DNA of 64,000 nucleotides from Eggerthella sinensis (GTDB lineage Bacteria; Actinomycetota; Coriobacteriia; Coriobacteriales; Eggerthellaceae). The stretch is taken from assembly GCF_003339815.1 (NCBI RefSeq), contig NZ_PPTT01000002.1:62001-126000 (forward strand). The letters are read 5' to 3'. The notes beneath the pieces were generated by a model, which ran no database searches, was not told the origin of the DNA, and saw nothing but the letters and a program-made list of their open reading frames with translations. Positions 33,856 to 42,852 of the stretch are shown in pieces (the stretch's first letter is position 1; each line of letters opens with the position of its first letter). The translations under genes were made by a program, and so were the position numbers.

Positions 33856-35364
33856 ATGGCCGCAACGGAAGAGAAGAAGCAGCGCGAGCCGCTCTCTTCG
33901 TACAGCATTCTGTTCATCATCATCTTCGCGGTGGGCATCATCACCGTCATCTGCTCGTTCGTCACACCCGAGATTTCCGCCGCTTCGCTCCCCGACATCC
34001 TGGACTCGTCGGTCGAGGGCCTCATCGATGCGGCCGAAATCTCGTTCTTCCTGCTCATCCTTGGCGGATGCCTGGGCATCGTCACGAAAATCGGCGCGCT
34101 CAACGCGGGCATCACCGCGCTCGTGCGCACCATGAAGGGGCACGAGCTGCTGCTCATTCCCATCATCATGGCCATCTTCGCCGTGCTGGGCAGCTCGTAC
34201 GGATTCTGCGAGGAAGCGGTGCCGTTCTACGCGCTGCTGTCCATGACCATGGTGGCCGCGGGGTTCGATACGATGGTGGCCTCGGCGACGGTGCTGCTGG
34301 GCTCGGGCGTCGGCTGCCTCGGTGCCACCGTCAACCCCTTCGCGAACGGCGTGGCCATCGACATGCTGCGCCAATCGGGTGTGGACGTGAACACCGGCAC
34401 CACTATCATCCTGGGCCTCGTGCTGCTGGCGGCATCCTACGCCATCGCCGTGTTCTTCGTCATGCGCTACGCCAAGAAGGTGAAGCACGACAAGGGGTCC
34501 ACCATCCTGTCGCTTCAGGAGCAGAAGGCCATGGACGAGGCGTTCGGCCCCGCGGCGCACACCGCCAAGAAGCTGGAGAAGGCCGAAGACGAGGGCGAGG
34601 AACTCGATCCCAACGCACCCATGACCGGCGTGCAGAAGGTGACGATCGTTCTGTTCGGACTCGCGTTTCTGGTGATGATCGTCGGGTTCATCCCCTGGCA
34701 GAACTTCGGCGTGGACCTGTTCGCGCTCGGCGGCGTGTTCGACCCCGTGAGCGAAACGTGGACGACCCTGCCGTGGTCGGCGTGGATCACAGGCGCGCCG
34801 CTGGGCGAATGGTACTTCAAGGACGCGTCGGTGTGGTTTTTGCTCATGTCCGTGATCATCGGCGTGGTGGCGCATATGTCCGAGAGCAAGCTCGTGAACA
34901 CCTGGATCGACGGCGCGGCCGACATGGTGGGCGTGGCGCTGGTGGTGGGCCTCGCGCGCGCCATCGCCATCCTCATGGAATCCACCCACCTCGACGTGGT
35001 CATCCTGGACAACGCCTCGCAGCTGCTGCAGGGCTCGAGCGCCGTGGTGTTCGCGCCCGTGGCGTACCTCATCTTCCTGGGGCTGTCGTTCATCATCACC
35101 TCCTCCTCGGCGCTGGCTACCATCTCCATGCCGCTCATGGGATCGCTGGCCACCTCGCTGTCGTTCTCGCCCGACGTGGTGGTCATGCTGTTCGTGGCCG
35201 CCAACGGCCTGGCGAACCTGTTCAGCCCTACGGCAGCGTTCCTACCGGGCCTGATGATGGCGAAGGTGGAATACTCCACGTGGCTCAAGTGGGCCGTCGT
35301 GCCCATCGCCGTCATCGGCGTGGTGAGCGTGGTCATCCTGACCGGCGCGATGATGCTGTTGTGA
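33856..35364 (+). CDS. DcuC/YfcC-family carboxylate carrier
   Basis: The 502-residue membrane protein has about thirteen hydrophobic segments and motifs of the C4-dicarboxylate carrier DcuC/YfcC family: GSSYGFCEEAVPFYALL (near 116), GCLGATVNPFANGVAID (near 155) and ANGLANLFSPTAAFLPG near the C-terminus. A charged cytoplasmic loop (KKLEKAEDEGEELDP) splits the halves. The substrate may be a dicarboxylate or amino acid, as some family members take up or exchange arginine or short-chain acids. The ATG at 33856 follows AAAGGGG. It is monocistronic. Confidence 0.8.
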   Translation: MAATEEKKQREPLSSYSILFIIIFAVGIITVICSFVTPEISAASLPDILDSSVEGLIDAAEISFFLLILGGCLGIVTKIGALNAGITALVRTMKGHELLLIPIIMAIFAVLGSSYGFCEEAVPFYALLSMTMVAAGFDTMVASATVLLGSGVGCLGATVNPFANGVAIDMLRQSGVDVNTGTTIILGLVLLAASYAIAVFFVMRYAKKVKHDKGSTILSLQEQKAMDEAFGPAAHTAKKLEKAEDEGEELDPNAPMTGVQKVTIVLFGLAFLVMIVGFIPWQNFGVDLFALGGVFDPVSETWTTLPWSAWITGAPLGEWYFKDASVWFLLMSVIIGVVAHMSESKLVNTWIDGAADMVGVALVVGLARAIAILMESTHLDVVILDNASQLLQGSSAVVFAPVAYLIFLGLSFIITSSSALATISMPLMGSLATSLSFSPDVVVMLFVAANGLANLFSPTAAFLPGLMMAKVEYSTWLKWAVVPIAVIGVVSVVILTGAMMLL

Positions 35365-35430
35365 CGCCGGGCGCCGCCCGACGCGCGTGCTAGAATAGCC
35401 GCACGACGTCGGACGGACGAAAGGGTGCGG

Positions 35431-35688
35431 GTGAGCTCGGACAAGCACAAGCTCAAACACAAGGAGAAGCAGCAGAAGAAGGCGAAGAAGCGCGCGAAGG
35501 CAGCGGCAGCCATGCTCGGCGAGCGCACGTGCCCCTGCTGCAAGAAGCACTGTCCCCTCGTGAAGCCGAAGTGCAGCAAGGGCAAAGCCGTGTGCGCGAA
35601 GGTGCTCGGGGACGCGGGCGAGGGCAAGGGTAAGGGTAAGGGTAAGGGTAAGGGTAAGGGCAAAAACGCCGGCGCCGGCAAGCGCTAG
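35431..35688 (+). CDS. Small cysteine- and lysine-rich protein with a Lys-Gly repeat tail (85 aa)
   Basis: No family is recognised. The N-terminal third is a basic helix (KHKLKHKEKQQKKAKKRAKA). The middle has a CPCC-KKHC-PLVKPKC-SKGKAVC pattern that could bind metal. The C-terminus is a run of Lys-Gly dipeptides encoded by an exact six-base tandem repeat. GTG at 35431 is chosen because AAAGG lies six bases upstream; GTG at 35425 overlaps it. Its TAG shares bases with the convergent hydrolase stop (CTAG). Confidence 0.5.
   Translation: MSSDKHKLKHKEKQQKKAKKRAKAAAAMLGERTCPCCKKHCPLVKPKCSKGKAVCAKVLGDAGEGKGKGKGKGKGKGKNAGAGKR
35622..35663 (+). repeat. Six-base tandem repeat (GGGTAA)n
   Basis: Seven units of GGGtAA or GGGcAA lie in frame in the small protein gene and encode Gly-Lys repeats. 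Unit number could change by slippage without frameshift. Confidence 0.85.
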
Positions 35689-36626
35689 GCGTCGAAGTGC
35701 GGCTCGATGCAGGAGCGGATGAACGCAATGCGGTCGGGAATGCGCGGTTTGAACAGCGACGCGATGGCCACCACGAGGTTCTTGCGCCGGTTGCAATAGA
35801 CGACGTTGCCGCCGTCGCCCATCGCCGCGAAGATTCCCTCGTCGGCATCGACGACCCACCACAGGTAGCCGTAGCTCAGGTCCCGCTCCTCCCAACGCGC
35901 GTGCTCGCGCAGGCACGTGTCGAGCCACGCCTTCGACACGATGCGCTCGCCCTCCCACACGCCTTCGCCCACGCACAGCTGCCCGATCTTCGCCATGTCG
36001 CGCGCCGTGAGCGTGAGGCCCCATCCGGCGGTGTTCACGCCCTGCGGGTCGGCCACCCACCCGCTGCGGCCGGTGGTTTTGTTGAACGCGAGCTGCTCGT
36101 CCTTGCTCTTGAACGTGATGCGGCCCGCCACGGAAATGCCGAGCGGCTCGAACAGGTGCGTGCGGGCGAAGTCGAGCGCCGAGCGCTCCGTTGCCTGTGC
36201 GAGGATGCCCGTGAGCACGTCCGGGCCGATGAGCGGCGCGTAGCGGAACTCTCCCACCCGCCCCTTGCCGCCCATGAGGTCGAGTGCGGCGCACACCCAG
36301 CTCTCGCTTGAGAAGTACTTCGTGTAGGGGGCCGACCGGTACTTGTAGGGCACCGTCATGGTGAGCAGGTCTTCGATGGTGATGCGCGGCAGGGTTTTCT
36401 CGCCGCGTTTGACCGGGTAGGCGGGGAAGAACTCGAGCACGCGCTGATCGACGCTTTCGAGGCAGCCCTTGTCGAAGGCGATGCCGAATAGCAGCGCCAC
36501 CACGCTCTTCGTCACCGAGAACACGTGGACGGCGGTGTGCGCGTCGCACCCGTTGCCGTACGATTCGTGGACGATCGTTCCGTCTTTGAGCACCACCATT
36601 CCGGCGATGTTATCGCTGTCGCGCAT
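35685..36626 (-). CDS. Beta-lactamase-fold serine hydrolase (class C type)
   Basis: The 313-residue protein has the SxxK nucleophile motif in HVFSVTKSVVALL (near residue 38), the second motif region YAPLIGPDVL, and GWGLTLTARDMAKIG, common in class C beta-lactamase-like esterases and peptidases. It has no signal peptide, so it is probably an intracellular esterase instead of an antibiotic-resistance enzyme. ATG at 36626 follows GAAAGGGG. It overlaps the convergent small gene by three bases. Confidence 0.85.
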   Translation of the reverse strand: MRDSDNIAGMVVLKDGTIVHESYGNGCDAHTAVHVFSVTKSVVALLFGIAFDKGCLESVDQRVLEFFPAYPVKRGEKTLPRITIEDLLTMTVPYKYRSAPYTKYFSSESWVCAALDLMGGKGRVGEFRYAPLIGPDVLTGILAQATERSALDFARTHLFEPLGISVAGRITFKSKDEQLAFNKTTGRSGWVADPQGVNTAGWGLTLTARDMAKIGQLCVGEGVWEGERIVSKAWLDTCLREHARWEERDLSYGYLWWVVDADEGIFAAMGDGGNVVYCNRRKNLVVAIASLFKPRIPDRIAFIRSCIEPHFDA

Positions 36627-36692
36627 GGGAACCCCTTTCGTTCCCACCACCCTAGGGCCATTAAAAATGGAATGCAACACCTGTTCTTAAAA

Positions 36693-36720
36693 GCCCGATG
36701 TTTCACGTGAAACATCGGGC
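36693..36720. promoter_or_regulatory. parS: parS site 1 inside the ksgA terminator hairpin
   Basis: TGTTTCACGTGAAACA (36699-36714) is the exact parS consensus bound by ParB. Here it extends to a 28-base perfect palindrome. On the minus strand CTTTTAAG follows, and the site lies just past the ksgA stop, so the same sequence can act as an intrinsic terminator. Confidence 0.85.
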
Positions 36721-36754
36721 TGCAAGAGCGGGACTCAGCGGGGTTCGGCGGGGG

Positions 36755-37672
36755 CTAGGCGAGGTCTTGGTAGGCTTTGCCGAGGCGGACGAAGGCGGGG
36801 ACGTCGAGGGTTTCGCCGCGCAGCTTGGGATCGATGCCCGCGCGCTCGAACAGCTGCGGGAGCGCCGCGATGATGCGCGCGCCGGCCGCGCCGCGACCGG
36901 CGAAGTAGGTTTTGCAGGAGTTCGACAGCGTCTTGCGACGCGTGGCGAAGGCAGCTTCGGCCATGGTGCACGCGGCGGCGATGGCGACCGCATCGAGCGG
37001 GACGCCGGCGTCGTCGCAGACGGGACGGCGGTTGAGGCGCAGCACGGCGCTGTCGACGCGCGGCGGCGGGAAGAAGTTGCCGGGACCGACGGCGAAGCGC
37101 CCGGCCGGCTCGGCGTACAGGCGCAGTTTCACCGTGTAGGCGCCGTAGTTCTTCGACCCGGGACGGGCGGCCATGCGGTCGGCCACTTCCTTCTGCACCA
37201 TGATGGTGGCGCTGTCGAGCGACGGGAACAGCTCGAAGTAGTCGAGCACAACGGTGGCCGCCACCGCATAGGGCAGGTTCGCCACGAACTTGTTGGGAAG
37301 CGCGCCCGACGCTTCGGCGCGGGCCGCCTGCACGTCCTCCGTTGTCAGATCGAGGGCGTCTTTGCTGATGAGGGTGAAGCGGTCGGACCAGGGGGCGAGG
37401 GTTTCGACGAGCACGGCGGGCAGGTCGGGGTCGCGCTCCACCGACAGCACGCGGCCGGCGGTTTTCAGCAGCGCGATGGTGAGCGTGCCGATGCCGGGCC
37501 CCACCTCAAGCACGTAGTCGTCGGGCTTGAGGTCGGCCAGGGTGACGATCTTCTGGAGGATGCCGTCGTTGATGAGGAAGTTCTGCCCGAGCGAGTACTT
37601 CGTCGACAGGCCGTGCGCCTCGAGCGTGGCACGCGTCTCGGACACGCTGGCCAGGGGCGAAAGCTTCGTCAT
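36755..37672 (-). CDS. ksgA: 16S rRNA dimethyladenosine transferase
   Basis: RsmA/KsgA dimethylates two adjacent adenines near the 3' end of 16S rRNA during small-subunit assembly. The 305-residue protein has the SAM-binding motif VLEVGPGIGTLTIALL (near 54) and the catalytic NLPYAVAATVVL (near 126, N-L-P-Y), with SLGQNFLIND at the start. Its ATG at 37672 overlaps the end of the upstream flavodoxin-like gene by four bases. Downstream is parS site 1. Confidence 0.95.
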   Translation of the reverse strand: MTKLSPLASVSETRATLEAHGLSTKYSLGQNFLINDGILQKIVTLADLKPDDYVLEVGPGIGTLTIALLKTAGRVLSVERDPDLPAVLVETLAPWSDRFTLISKDALDLTTEDVQAARAEASGALPNKFVANLPYAVAATVVLDYFELFPSLDSATIMVQKEVADRMAARPGSKNYGAYTVKLRLYAEPAGRFAVGPGNFFPPPRVDSAVLRLNRRPVCDDAGVPLDAVAIAAACTMAEAAFATRRKTLSNSCKTYFAGRGAAGARIIAALPQLFERAGIDPKLRGETLDVPAFVRLGKAYQDLA

Positions 37673-38310
37673 CGGGCCTCCCCGGCACCCGCGACGCGCG
37701 GGTACGTGCCTTCGGGCCCCGTGCAGGTGCAGGCCGACGCGGGATGCACGCGGCCGTCCGTGAGCACGTTTGCCCCGGTGGGAAGCGCGCCGTCGGCGCT
37801 GACGAGCCCCACCCAGTCGTGCACGGACTCGAGCGCGAAGCCGGCCACGGCAAGCGCCGAGCGCACCTCGCCCACAAGCGGGCCGAAGCCGTGCGGGTCG
37901 CCGCCCTCCCCCACCACGTACAGGCTGGCGGGGCGCTTGGGCTTCGCGCGCCAATTGGCGTAGAAGTACGGCTGCAGACGATCGAGGAACGCCTTGAGCT
38001 GGGACGGCGCGCCGGCGAAGTACACGGGCGACACCAACACGAGCTCGTCGCACGCGTTGAGCAGCGAGCGCACGCGCAGCATGTCGTCGGAGATGATGCA
38101 GTACAGCTCGTTGCGGCGGCCGCGGTTGTTCGCGCACGATTCGCATCCCGTGCAGGGCGAGATGCGCACGTCGGCGAGCGAGACGAGCATCACCTCGTCA
38201 TCGGAGCCCGACGCAGCGGCATCGTCTTCGAATGCGAAGCGGACGGCTTCGGCCACGCCGGCGCTGCGTCCCCGCGCGCGGGGGGATCCGCTGATGATGA
38301 GTCGCTTCAT
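37669..38310 (-). CDS. NAD(P)H-dependent FMN reductase/flavodoxin-like protein
   Basis: The 213-residue protein has the FMN phosphate-binding start IISGSPRARGRS, the cysteine pair in CTGCESCANN, and the flavodoxin PVYFAGAPSQLKAFLDRLQP segment. The family reduces FMN or quinones with NAD(P)H. The extra cysteines (CESC and TCTG) suggest iron-sulphur or metal binding. It overlaps tatD by four bases upstream and ksgA by four bases downstream, so the three genes form an operon. Confidence 0.8.
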   Translation of the reverse strand: MKRLIISGSPRARGRSAGVAEAVRFAFEDDAAASGSDDEVMLVSLADVRISPCTGCESCANNRGRRNELYCIISDDMLRVRSLLNACDELVLVSPVYFAGAPSQLKAFLDRLQPYFYANWRAKPKRPASLYVVGEGGDPHGFGPLVGEVRSALAVAGFALESVHDWVGLVSADGALPTGANVLTDGRVHPASACTCTGPEGTYPRVAGAGEAR

Positions 38311-39284
38311 GCGATGGGGGCTCCTTTGCTCTTCTGCCAGGCGGTAGCCGGACGATCCAACAGGGCGCGCGCGTTATCCATGAGCTGCGCGATGAACGCT
38401 TCGCGCGCGGCCCCCGGCTCGCAGCCGCGCACTTCGGCGAGGCACGCCGCCGTGAACAGTACATGATCGGGCAAGCAGGTCATGCCGCGCATGGGCTCGG
38501 GCGTCATGTACGGCGCATCGGTTTCGGTGAGCAGGCGGTTCGCCGGGACGCGCGCGGCCGCCTCGCGGGTGTCGTCGGCGTTCTTGAACGTGAGCGCGCC
38601 GCCGAAGGCCACGTAGCAATCGGCCTCCACCCACGGCTCGAGCGTGGCCCAGTCGAGGTTGAAGCAGTGCAGCAGCGTGCCCGCCTCGGGAAAACCCTCC
38701 TCGCGCATGATGGCGAGCGCTTCGTCGTGCGCCTCGCGCAGGTGCAGCGCGATGGGCAGGCCGCACTCCTTCGCCAGGCGAATCTGGCGGCGGAACGCGT
38801 CGCGCTGATCGTCGCGCGGCGAGAAGTCGTAGTGGTAGTCGAGGCCGATTTCGCCGAGCGCCGACACGCGCGGGTCCATGAGCAGGGCGCGCAGGTCGGC
38901 TTCGAGGCCGTCGTTGTAGAACTTCGCGTTGTGCGGGTGGCAGCCCACGGCGATCCGAACCCGCGGCACGCGCGGGAAGGGGTCGCTTCAGGTCCAGCCG
39001 ACGAAGCGCTTCGCGGCGGCCGCGGCCTCGAAGCGCCACGAGTTGAGGCGGTCGAACGTGGTGGTGCCGTCTTCGAACACATCCACGATGGTGCTGACGA
39101 ACTCCACCTTGTGCGCCGCGCAGCGCGCGAGCGCGAGCGACGGGTCGGGCAGCAGCTGCAGGTGCGTATGCGTGTCGGCCACCGGGCCCTCGAGCATGGG
39201 CGCGTCGATCACGCGATACTTCCCGTGCTTGCGCTTCTGACGGAAGAGCGGGTCGTCGAAGAGAGGCTCATCGGATTCAGGCAT
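38307..39284 (-). pseudogene. tatD: TatD-family metal-dependent DNase with an in-frame UGA
   Basis: TatD hydrolases are metal-dependent DNases/exonucleases. The 5' part (start 39284) holds the HxH motif in VADTHTHLQLL. The 3' part holds GEIGLDYHY, ALHLREAHDE, LLHCFN and TETDAPY. Both parts are in one frame, split by a single TGA at 38988-38990 (GWT-stop-SDPFPRV). Metal ligands lie on both sides, so readthrough or repair is needed for activity. A perfect hairpin (38960-38976, loop CGUGC) follows the UGA by 11 bases, so selenocysteine insertion is a possibility. The simpler reading is a nonsense mutation or a sequencing error. A restart GTG at 38969 has no ribosome site. Confidence 0.75.
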
Positions 39285-39414
39285 GATCACGTCCTTTCTG
39301 GGCTCGAGAGAGATTTCTTGCGAGGGGCGCACCCCTCGCAAGGGGCGACCCCCTGTTGCGCGCCGCGGGAGGGTGGTGGACTGGTGGGGCATTCGCGACG
39401 CGCAAGGAAGGGGT

Positions 39415-41004
39415 CTACTCCATGTTGAGATCGATGGCGTCCATGTCCAAACGCGGGAACAGGGGGTCGCCGATCTCCACGGCGTTGCCGGCGGGGAGCT
39501 GGCCCCAGGCGGTGGCGGCTTCGATGTCGGTGATGTCCGTCACGGCGCCGAGCGACAGGCGGCGGAAGACCTCGGCCGACGTGTTCGGCATCAAGGGCGC
39601 CATGTACAGCGCGATGATGCGGATGGCCTCAAGCGCGTTGTAGATGACTTCGGCCAGCTCGCCGGCGGTTTCCTCGCTCTTCGCGAGGTTCCACGGCGCG
39701 CTTTCTTCCACGTACAGGTTCACGCGGCTCGCCAGCTTCTGCACCGCGGCGGCGGCGCGGGTGAAGTCGGCGGCACTCAGGGCGGCATCATATTCGGCGT
39801 ACAGCTCGTCCGAGATGGCGCGCAGCGGGTTCTCCTTGGCAAGGACCTCGGCGGGCACCTCCGGCACCTGCGCGTCGAAGTACTTCTTCGTCATGTTGAA
39901 CACGCGGCTGCACAGGTTGCCCCAGGTGTTCGCCAAGTCGGCGTTGTACACCTGCACCATGCGCTCCATGGAGATGGAGCCGTCGGAGCCGAACTGCACA
40001 TCGCTCATGAAATAGTAGCGGTACGCGTCCACGCCGAACACCTTGCAGAGGTCCGCGGGCTTGAGCGCGTTGCCCTTCGACTTCGACATCTTCTCGCCCT
40101 TCGTGAGCAAGAAGCCGTGGCCGAACACCGTGTGCGTGATGGGCATGCCGGCCGCCATGAGCATGGCCGGCCAGATGACGCAGTGGAAGCGGGTGATGTC
40201 CTTGCCCACGAAGTGGTACTGCATGGGCCAGCGGCGGTCGAATTCGCCGGCGCGCTCGCCCTCGTCGCCGTAGCCGATGCCGGTGAGGTACGCCAGCAGC
40301 GCGTCGGCCCACACGTAGGCCACGTGACCCTCGTCGAAGGGCAGCGGCACGCCCCAGTCGAACGTGCTGCGGCTGATGGACAGGTCCTTCAGTCCGCTCT
40401 TCACGAACGACACGATTTCGTTCTTGCGCGTCTCGGGGCGGATGAAGTCGGGGTTCTCCTCGTAGAACGCGAGCAGCTTGTCGCCGAACTCGGACAGCTT
40501 GAAGAACCAGTTCTCCTCGCCGCCCGCCTTCTGCACGGGGCGCTTGCAGTCGGGGCACACGAGCTGCCCTTCCTCGTTCTTCTCAAGGTCGCTCTCGGCG
40601 TAGTACGTCTCCTCGTGCACGCAGTACCAGCCCTCGTAGCTGCCCTTGTAGCACCAGCCCTTGTCGTAGAGGTCCTGCCAGAACTTCTGCACGGTCACGG
40701 CGTGGCGCGGCTCGGTGGTGCGCACGAAGTCGGTGTAGGTGATGCCCAGCATATCCCACGCGTCGCGGAATGCGGGCTCCATGGAATCGCACCAGTCCTG
40801 CGGGGTCATGCCCTTGGCCTCGGCCGTGTCGGCCACCTTCTGCCCATGCTCGTCCATACCCGTGACGAACGCGACGTCGTAGCCGTTCATGCGCTGGTAG
40901 CGCGCCACGGTGTCGGCCGCGATGGTGGTGTACGCCGTGCCGAGGTGCGGGGCCGCGTTGACGTAGTAAATGGGGGTGGTGAACGAGTAGGTTCCCTTTG
41001 ACAT
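39415..41004 (-). CDS. metG: Methionyl-tRNA synthetase
   Basis: MetRS charges initiator and elongator tRNA-Met. The 529-residue protein has the HIGH-type motif APHLGTAYTT (near 16), a single zinc knuckle CPDCKRP (near 140), and KMSKSKGN (near 300), with the class I anticodon domain at the C-terminus. The ATG at 41004 (MSKGTYSFTTPIYY) matches the family start and follows GAAGGAA; an in-frame extension upstream has no support. It stands alone, with parS site 2 about 150 bases upstream. Confidence 0.95.
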   Translation of the reverse strand: MSKGTYSFTTPIYYVNAAPHLGTAYTTIAADTVARYQRMNGYDVAFVTGMDEHGQKVADTAEAKGMTPQDWCDSMEPAFRDAWDMLGITYTDFVRTTEPRHAVTVQKFWQDLYDKGWCYKGSYEGWYCVHEETYYAESDLEKNEEGQLVCPDCKRPVQKAGGEENWFFKLSEFGDKLLAFYEENPDFIRPETRKNEIVSFVKSGLKDLSISRSTFDWGVPLPFDEGHVAYVWADALLAYLTGIGYGDEGERAGEFDRRWPMQYHFVGKDITRFHCVIWPAMLMAAGMPITHTVFGHGFLLTKGEKMSKSKGNALKPADLCKVFGVDAYRYYFMSDVQFGSDGSISMERMVQVYNADLANTWGNLCSRVFNMTKKYFDAQVPEVPAEVLAKENPLRAISDELYAEYDAALSAADFTRAAAAVQKLASRVNLYVEESAPWNLAKSEETAGELAEVIYNALEAIRIIALYMAPLMPNTSAEVFRRLSLGAVTDITDIEAATAWGQLPAGNAVEIGDPLFPRLDMDAIDLNME

Positions 41005-41155
41005 GGTGTTTCCTTCAATCTCGGGGTCGCGCGGCGCATGATGCCGCGTACGACCGGTTCGGGGCGCAACCGCGAATGATGCGGCGCGCTTGGACAACGC
41101 GTTATTGTAGCACGAGGCCGCCCGCGAACCGGCGTCTGCGCAGATCGCACGCGAA

Positions 41156-41171
41156 TGTTTCACGTGAAACA
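41156..41171. promoter_or_regulatory. parS: parS site 2
   Basis: An exact TGTTTCACGTGAAACA lies between metG and the divergent lipase-like gene. Confidence 0.9.
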
Positions 41172-41340
41172 TCCGTTCGCTTCGCGTGGACGGCCGCACG
41201 TTCCGTTACGAAACCTTAAGATATCCTTACAAGAGACTTAAAGATTGCTTGCATTCTCTGAGGTATCGTTGGAGCAGTGTTGCGGCACCGTATACTAGCT
41301 GCAACGAACCGCACCGCCGACCCCGCCGAAGGAGGATCCC

Positions 41341-42687
41341 ATGCAGCTGCATCCCGCGCGACGCCTCGCTTCGGTGCTGGCCACCTTGGTGGGATGCTTC
41401 CTGCTCATCGGCCTGTTCACGCTGCAGATGCGCTACGAGGGCGTCGAATCGGGGCTCGTGTCCATCACGCCCGTCGATGCGGCCGCCGCGTCCGTTGCGC
41501 CCCTGCACGCTTCCGGCGCGGGCGCGGGTACGAGTGCGAACGCGAGCACCGCCCGCACCATCACCGCCCCGTACTGCAGCGAGGTGGTTGCCACGAGCGA
41601 CCCGTCCAACCCGTCGGGGCGCACGTCCACGCAGATGACGTTCGACGACGCCTGGTTCTCCCGCGACTCCCACACCTACCAGCACGAGCTGGCCACCGCA
41701 TGCTCGGTGCTGGCGGCGGTGTGCAATTCCGAATCGCAGTACTACGACGGCGTGCCCGGCGCCATCCCCTACGCCGAGCAAACGCTCGGGCAGCTGGGCT
41801 TCCACGACGTGCGCACCGCGTCGTACGCGCTGCGCAGCAGCGTCGTCGACGAGATGGGCTCGCTGCTGGCGGGGTCGAGCGACGTGGCCGCCTACACGCT
41901 TGCCAGCAAGACCATCGCCGATCAGGACGGACAGCCTGCGACCCTGCTGTTCGTGGGCATTCGCGGCACGTACGGCGCCGAATGGCTGAGCAACTTCAAC
42001 TTCCTCGGCCCGAACCCCACCGAGCTCGATCACCACGGGTTCAAGCAGGCGGAGGAAGAAGTTGAGGAAGCCGTGCGGGAGTACGCGCGCGAGCTGGGCA
42101 TCGACCCCGAAAGGACGCGCATCCTCATCACGGGGCACAGCCGCGGCGGCGCCATCGCGAACCTGCTGGCCGCCGACCTCAACACCCCCGACTCCGACGA
42201 ACCTGCGCTGGCCCCCTCGTCGGGCATCTACGCCTACACGTTCGCCGCACCGTGCGCGACGCGCGCGCTCGACCGGCACGATCGGACGTACGACAACATC
42301 TTCAACGTGGTGAACGAAGCCGACATCGTGCCGCAGCTTCCGCTGTCGGCCTGGGGCTTTGGCCGCTACGGCACCAAAATCACGCTGCCGAGCGCCACGA
42401 GCTCGGACTTCGACGACTCGTTCGCCACCATGCAAACGGCCTTCCATCGCAACACGGGCAACGCGCTGGGATGCGACGAGGACACGCTCGAGGCGCTGTA
42501 CTCGTTCGGCGCCGATGCGTCGAGCCACGTGCCGCAGGCCGAAGACCTGTTCAGCCCGCTCGGCATCTTCGGCGTGGTGCAGTCGTTCGCCGGCCTCGAC
42601 GTGCTGGCCGCCCTCAACGCGCACTACCCCGACACGTACATCGCCTGGATGCAAGCCGTGGACATCGCGCACACCGCAACGGCGTAG
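41341..42687 (+). CDS. Secreted or membrane-anchored class 3 lipase-like hydrolase
   Basis: The 448-residue protein begins with a signal/anchor helix (LASVLATLVGCFLLIGLFTLQM). A Ser/Ala-rich spacer follows. The alpha/beta-hydrolase core has LLFVGIRGTYGAEW (oxyanion strand), the nucleophile elbow ITGHSRGGAIANLLAA near residue 260, and NVVNEADIVPQLP with the acid residue. The class 3 lipase family acts on acylglycerols or lipids. ATG at 41341 follows GGAGGATCCC. It is monocistronic and divergent from metG. Confidence 0.8.
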   Translation: MQLHPARRLASVLATLVGCFLLIGLFTLQMRYEGVESGLVSITPVDAAAASVAPLHASGAGAGTSANASTARTITAPYCSEVVATSDPSNPSGRTSTQMTFDDAWFSRDSHTYQHELATACSVLAAVCNSESQYYDGVPGAIPYAEQTLGQLGFHDVRTASYALRSSVVDEMGSLLAGSSDVAAYTLASKTIADQDGQPATLLFVGIRGTYGAEWLSNFNFLGPNPTELDHHGFKQAEEEVEEAVREYARELGIDPERTRILITGHSRGGAIANLLAADLNTPDSDEPALAPSSGIYAYTFAAPCATRALDRHDRTYDNIFNVVNEADIVPQLPLSAWGFGRYGTKITLPSATSSDFDDSFATMQTAFHRNTGNALGCDEDTLEALYSFGADASSHVPQAEDLFSPLGIFGVVQSFAGLDVLAALNAHYPDTYIAWMQAVDIAHTATA

Positions 42688-42852
42688 CGGAGCGGGGCGC
42701 GCCGGAGTGCAGCGCGGCGCGGCTTCCGAATTCGTCGTGCGGGACGCCGGTTTCGCGAGCGGCTTCTCCCCTTTCGCCCGCGCGCGTAGGATGGTGGGAG
42801 GTGCGCGGGATGCGCGCCTCATGCGCAACGCGCAACGCGAGAAAGGGAGCCT

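Noticed and set aside
38969-38971. Independent start for the 3' half of tatD
   Set aside because: No ribosome site precedes the GTG, and the HxH metal ligands would be missing.
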